Shown here: piece by piece, positions 5,852 to 7,441 of the stretch | Layout of the letters: each line of letters begins with the position of its first letter | Numbering within the stretch: the first letter of the stretch is position 1 | NCBI GenBank assembly: GCA_043812935.1 | Contig: JBDRLO010000061.1 | Span: 1 to 7,441 of the forward strand | DNA length: 7,441 bases | Origin: JBDRNE01 sp043812935 | GTDB taxonomy: Bacteria > Omnitrophota > Gorgyraeia > Tantalellales > Tantalellaceae | Reading direction: 5' to 3' | The notes under the pieces: model-generated | The model's database searches: none | What the model was told of the DNA's origin: nothing | What the model saw: only the letters and a program-made list of their open reading frames with translations | Made by a program: the position numbers and the translations under genes

Positions 5852-7282
5852 ATGGCTAAGCTATTTAGCGCTAATAAAGGAGGAGATAGTTTAGGTGGCA
5901 TGGTATTTTGTTCGGGATGTTTAAAAAAACAACAAAAGATAGATAGTTTGGAAGAGGAAATTGCTTCCCTTAGAATGAAGCTAAGATATAGAGAGAAAAA
6001 AGAACAGCAAGAATTTTTCGGTTCATCAACACCATCATCTAAAAAAAAGTTCAAAGAGAAGTCTTCACAGGAAAACCAGAAAAAACAAGGCGGAGCAAAA
6101 AAAGGGCATAAAGGCAATGGGCGTCGAATGTTTACAGCAGAAGAAGCCGATGAGATTGTTGATTACGAGCTTGAAATGACACATTGTCCCGATTGCAATG
6201 TTTTGTTAGGAGATAAAAGTATCGCAGAAAGGCCTGTAATAGAAGGAGAGATGCTTAGGCCAAAAAAGATATTGTTTCGTTCCGAAACAAAACGGTGTCC
6301 GAAATGCCGCAAAATTTTTAACAAGAAACTTCCCGTACTTAAACGAAATAAATATGGCACCCAATTTGTCAGTAATTCGGCAATAATGCATTATTTGCAC
6401 AGCATTCCGCTTAAACGTGTTGAAGACTTATGGGGGAATGATATCGTGGCGGGGAATTTAATTAAAACATTTCATAGAATAGGGGGAATATTTAATCCGA
6501 TGATGGAATTATTAAAAAAAGACTATAGAGAAGCAGAGGTAAAACATGCGGATGAAACAGGTTGGCGAACAGATGGGGCAAATGGATATGGCTGGTTGTT
6601 TACTTGCAAACATACAAGTATTTTTGACTTTAGAGACAGTAGGTCAGCAAAGATAATTTTGGATATTTTAGGAGAAGATAAATTAGGGACTGTTTTAGTA
6701 GTAGATCGATACGCGGCATATAATAAGGCGCCATGTAATCTTCAATATTGTTACGCGCATTTATTGAGAGAAGCAGAAGATTTGAAAAAAGAATTTCCTA
6801 AGGAAAGTGAGATTAAGAATTTTGTAAATTGTGTAGCGCCATTAATTTCAAAAGCGATGAGCTTGAGAAAAGAAAATATTTCAGAAAAAAGATATTATAA
6901 AAAAGCTCAAAAATTAAAGAAAAAAATCATGGAAGCAATGAATGGACCTGGGAAACATGCGGGAGTACAAAAAATACAGGATATATTTCGAGAGAAAAGC
7001 CACCGTTTGTTTCATTGGGTAGAAAATCGCAATGTTCCTGCGGACAACAATTATGCGGAACGAGAACTCAGGCCGACAGTAATTGCTCGAAAAGTTAGTC
7101 ATGGCTCGCAATCAAAGGCAGGAGCAAGAACACGGTCTATTTTAATGAGTGTTTTACATACTGTAAAAAAAAGATTAAGGAGCGGCACAGTAGAAGACTG
7201 GCTTAACGAAACATTGCAAAAATATATCCATAATCCAGATATTGATCTGCGCACACTATTACCAGCTATTCCAGATGATTAA
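5852..7282 (+). CDS. IS66-family DDE transposase (TnpC type), intact
   Basis: 476 residues, within the usual IS66 size. An N-terminal leucine-rich coiled coil (QQKIDSLEEEIASLRMKL, 27-44) is followed by a Lys/Gln-rich linker and the GAKKGHKGNG segment. A zinc-binding pair follows (C112-x2-C115, C149-x2-C152). The catalytic domain has HADETGWR (D234), VLVVDRYAAYN (D285), the IS66 CYAHLLREAEDL block (300-311) and NNYAERELRP (E403), so the DDE triad is complete. It ends with KYIHNPDIDLRTLLP. It should cut and join the ends at 5382 and 7302 as a DNA-bound multimer. The ATG at 5852 follows the upstream stop by one base with a modest AGAGG. Translation may instead begin at Met17 (5900), after a stronger GGAGGAG. 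The element looks recently active. Confidence 0.93.
   Translation: MAKLFSANKGGDSLGGMVFCSGCLKKQQKIDSLEEEIASLRMKLRYREKKEQQEFFGSSTPSSKKKFKEKSSQENQKKQGGAKKGHKGNGRRMFTAEEADEIVDYELEMTHCPDCNVLLGDKSIAERPVIEGEMLRPKKILFRSETKRCPKCRKIFNKKLPVLKRNKYGTQFVSNSAIMHYLHSIPLKRVEDLWGNDIVAGNLIKTFHRIGGIFNPMMELLKKDYREAEVKHADETGWRTDGANGYGWLFTCKHTSIFDFRDSRSAKIILDILGEDKLGTVLVVDRYAAYNKAPCNLQYCYAHLLREAEDLKKEFPKESEIKNFVNCVAPLISKAMSLRKENISEKRYYKKAQKLKKKIMEAMNGPGKHAGVQKIQDIFREKSHRLFHWVENRNVPADNNYAERELRPTVIARKVSHGSQSKAGARTRSILMSVLHTVKKRLRSGTVEDWLNETLQKYIHNPDIDLRTLLPAIPDD
5879..5902 (+). promoter_or_regulatory. Alternative ribosome binding site and start for the transposase
   Basis: AAAGGAGGAG (5876-5885) is the best Shine-Dalgarno sequence in the operon. 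It is followed by AGGTGG (5893-5898) and the in-frame ATG at 5900, which gives MVFCSGCLKKQQ. The first 16 residues from 5852 (MAKLFSANKGGDSLGG) do not look like the usual IS66 beginning, so the shorter form may be the main product, or both may be made. The 14-base spacing from GGAGGAG to ATG is longer than ideal. Confidence 0.4.
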
Positions 7283-7286
7283 GCTA

Positions 7287-7302
7287 TTCACTCACCGATT
7301 AT
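7287..7302 (-). repeat. Right terminal inverted repeat of the IS66 element
   Basis: TTCACTCACCGATTA (7287-7301) is the exact reverse complement of 5383-5397, starting only five bases after the transposase stop codon. The outermost base is T instead of the C expected for a GTAA-type end, so the tip is altered or the boundary has been rebuilt. Confidence 0.78.
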
Positions 7303-7441
7303 AATATATCGTCTTTTTTGATATTTAGTTTTTTAAGAATTGTAGGATTTGTTAAATCTAAAACCTTTTTATAAGACACTTTTATTTTACCTATAACTTT
7401 AGAATACGCTAAAAAATCTTTTACCTTTCTTTCACTTTCCG
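7299..7441 (-). CDS. C-terminal end of an unidentified minus-strand ORF
   Basis: Reading leftward from the window edge, one minus-strand frame is open for 46 codons and ends in a TAA (7299-7301) that lies inside the IS right terminal repeat. The peptide is ESERKVKDFLAYSKVIGKIK, then VSYKKVLDLTNPTILKKLNI-KKDDIL, rich in Lys and Ile with no recognisable motif. It converges on the transposase. Since the IS supplies the stop codon, the original protein may have been longer and cut by the element. A chance open frame in AT-rich DNA is possible but less likely over this length. Confidence 0.42.
   Translation of the reverse strand, partial: ESERKVKDFLAYSKVIGKIKVSYKKVLDLTNPTILKKLNIKKDDIL

Larger units (their letters stand above)
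5382..7302 (+). mobile_element. IS66-family insertion sequence with accessory ORF
   Basis: The element is bounded by GTAATCGGTGAGTGAA on the left (5382-5397) and the inverted copy TTCACTCACCGATTA (7287-7301) on the right. It carries a terminator, a consensus promoter, a 120-residue accessory ORF and an intact DDE transposase. The GTAA tip is typical of IS66 ends; the right tip reads TTAT instead of TTAC. There is no tnpA/tnpB pair, so it is of the transposase-only IS66 type with a different helper gene. No 8-bp target duplication is seen: the left flank is TAGTGCAG and the right flank AATATATC. The outer limits could move by one or two bases. Confidence 0.8.

Noticed and set aside
5815..6117. 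Minus-strand ORF of 100 codons rich in Phe and Ser
   Set aside because: It is the antisense shadow of the lysine-rich N-terminal region of the transposase.
5375..7310. 8-bp target site duplication around the IS66 element
   Set aside because: The eight bases outside each end do not match for any boundary I tried (GTAA tip, TAAT tip or TGAG tip).

Overview
The window is an AT-rich bacterial accessory region made of damaged defence genes, mobile-element debris and one well-preserved insertion sequence. Ordinary ATG starts, sigma70-type promoters, the standard code and the gene families point to a bacterium. The AAA_14/DUF4143 ATPase, the GGGGAC-type dispersed repeats and two apparently leaderless promoters resemble what is common in uncultured lineages, but the sequence does not fix the phylum.

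Layout. (1) Bases 1-787 carry the 3' end of a RecG-like/AlbA_2-type ATP-binding regulator. Its last codons overlap a 92-codon start of pglZ, the phosphatase-like gene of BREX phage-defence loci. The pglZ piece stops at a pair of GGGGAC direct repeats, so this looks like the stump of a BREX-type operon. (2) Bases 788-1103 are repeat debris, possibly a decayed REP-associated transposase tail, followed by a promoter merged with a perfect 12-bp palindrome. (3) Bases 1104-2279 encode an intact AAA_14/DUF4143 ATPase whose mRNA is probably leaderless. (4) Bases 2280-3143 are non-coding: a GC-rich array of nested hairpins and tandem repeats, a strong terminator, then an AT-rich leader with palindromes. 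(5) Bases 3144-5396 encode an archaeo-eukaryotic-type primase fused to an SF2 helicase, the architecture of TOTE conflict systems. It is cut inside helicase motif VI. (6) The cut is made by an IS66-family element of about 1.9 kb (5382-7302). It has 15-bp terminal repeats, an insulating terminator, a consensus promoter under a palindrome, a small accessory ORF and the DDE transposase. (7) The last 143 bases hold the end of an unrelated minus-strand ORF whose stop codon lies in the right terminal repeat.

Taken together, at least two anti-phage-type systems (a BREX fragment and a TOTE-like primase-helicase) lie side by side, both truncated next to mobile sequences. The IS flanks share no target duplication, and the right flank does not continue the helicase. 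The IS is therefore more likely to sit at a recombination or deletion junction, or an assembly junction, than at a simple insertion. The least explained parts are the GC-rich repeat array and the palindrome-promoter-leaderless arrangement seen twice.
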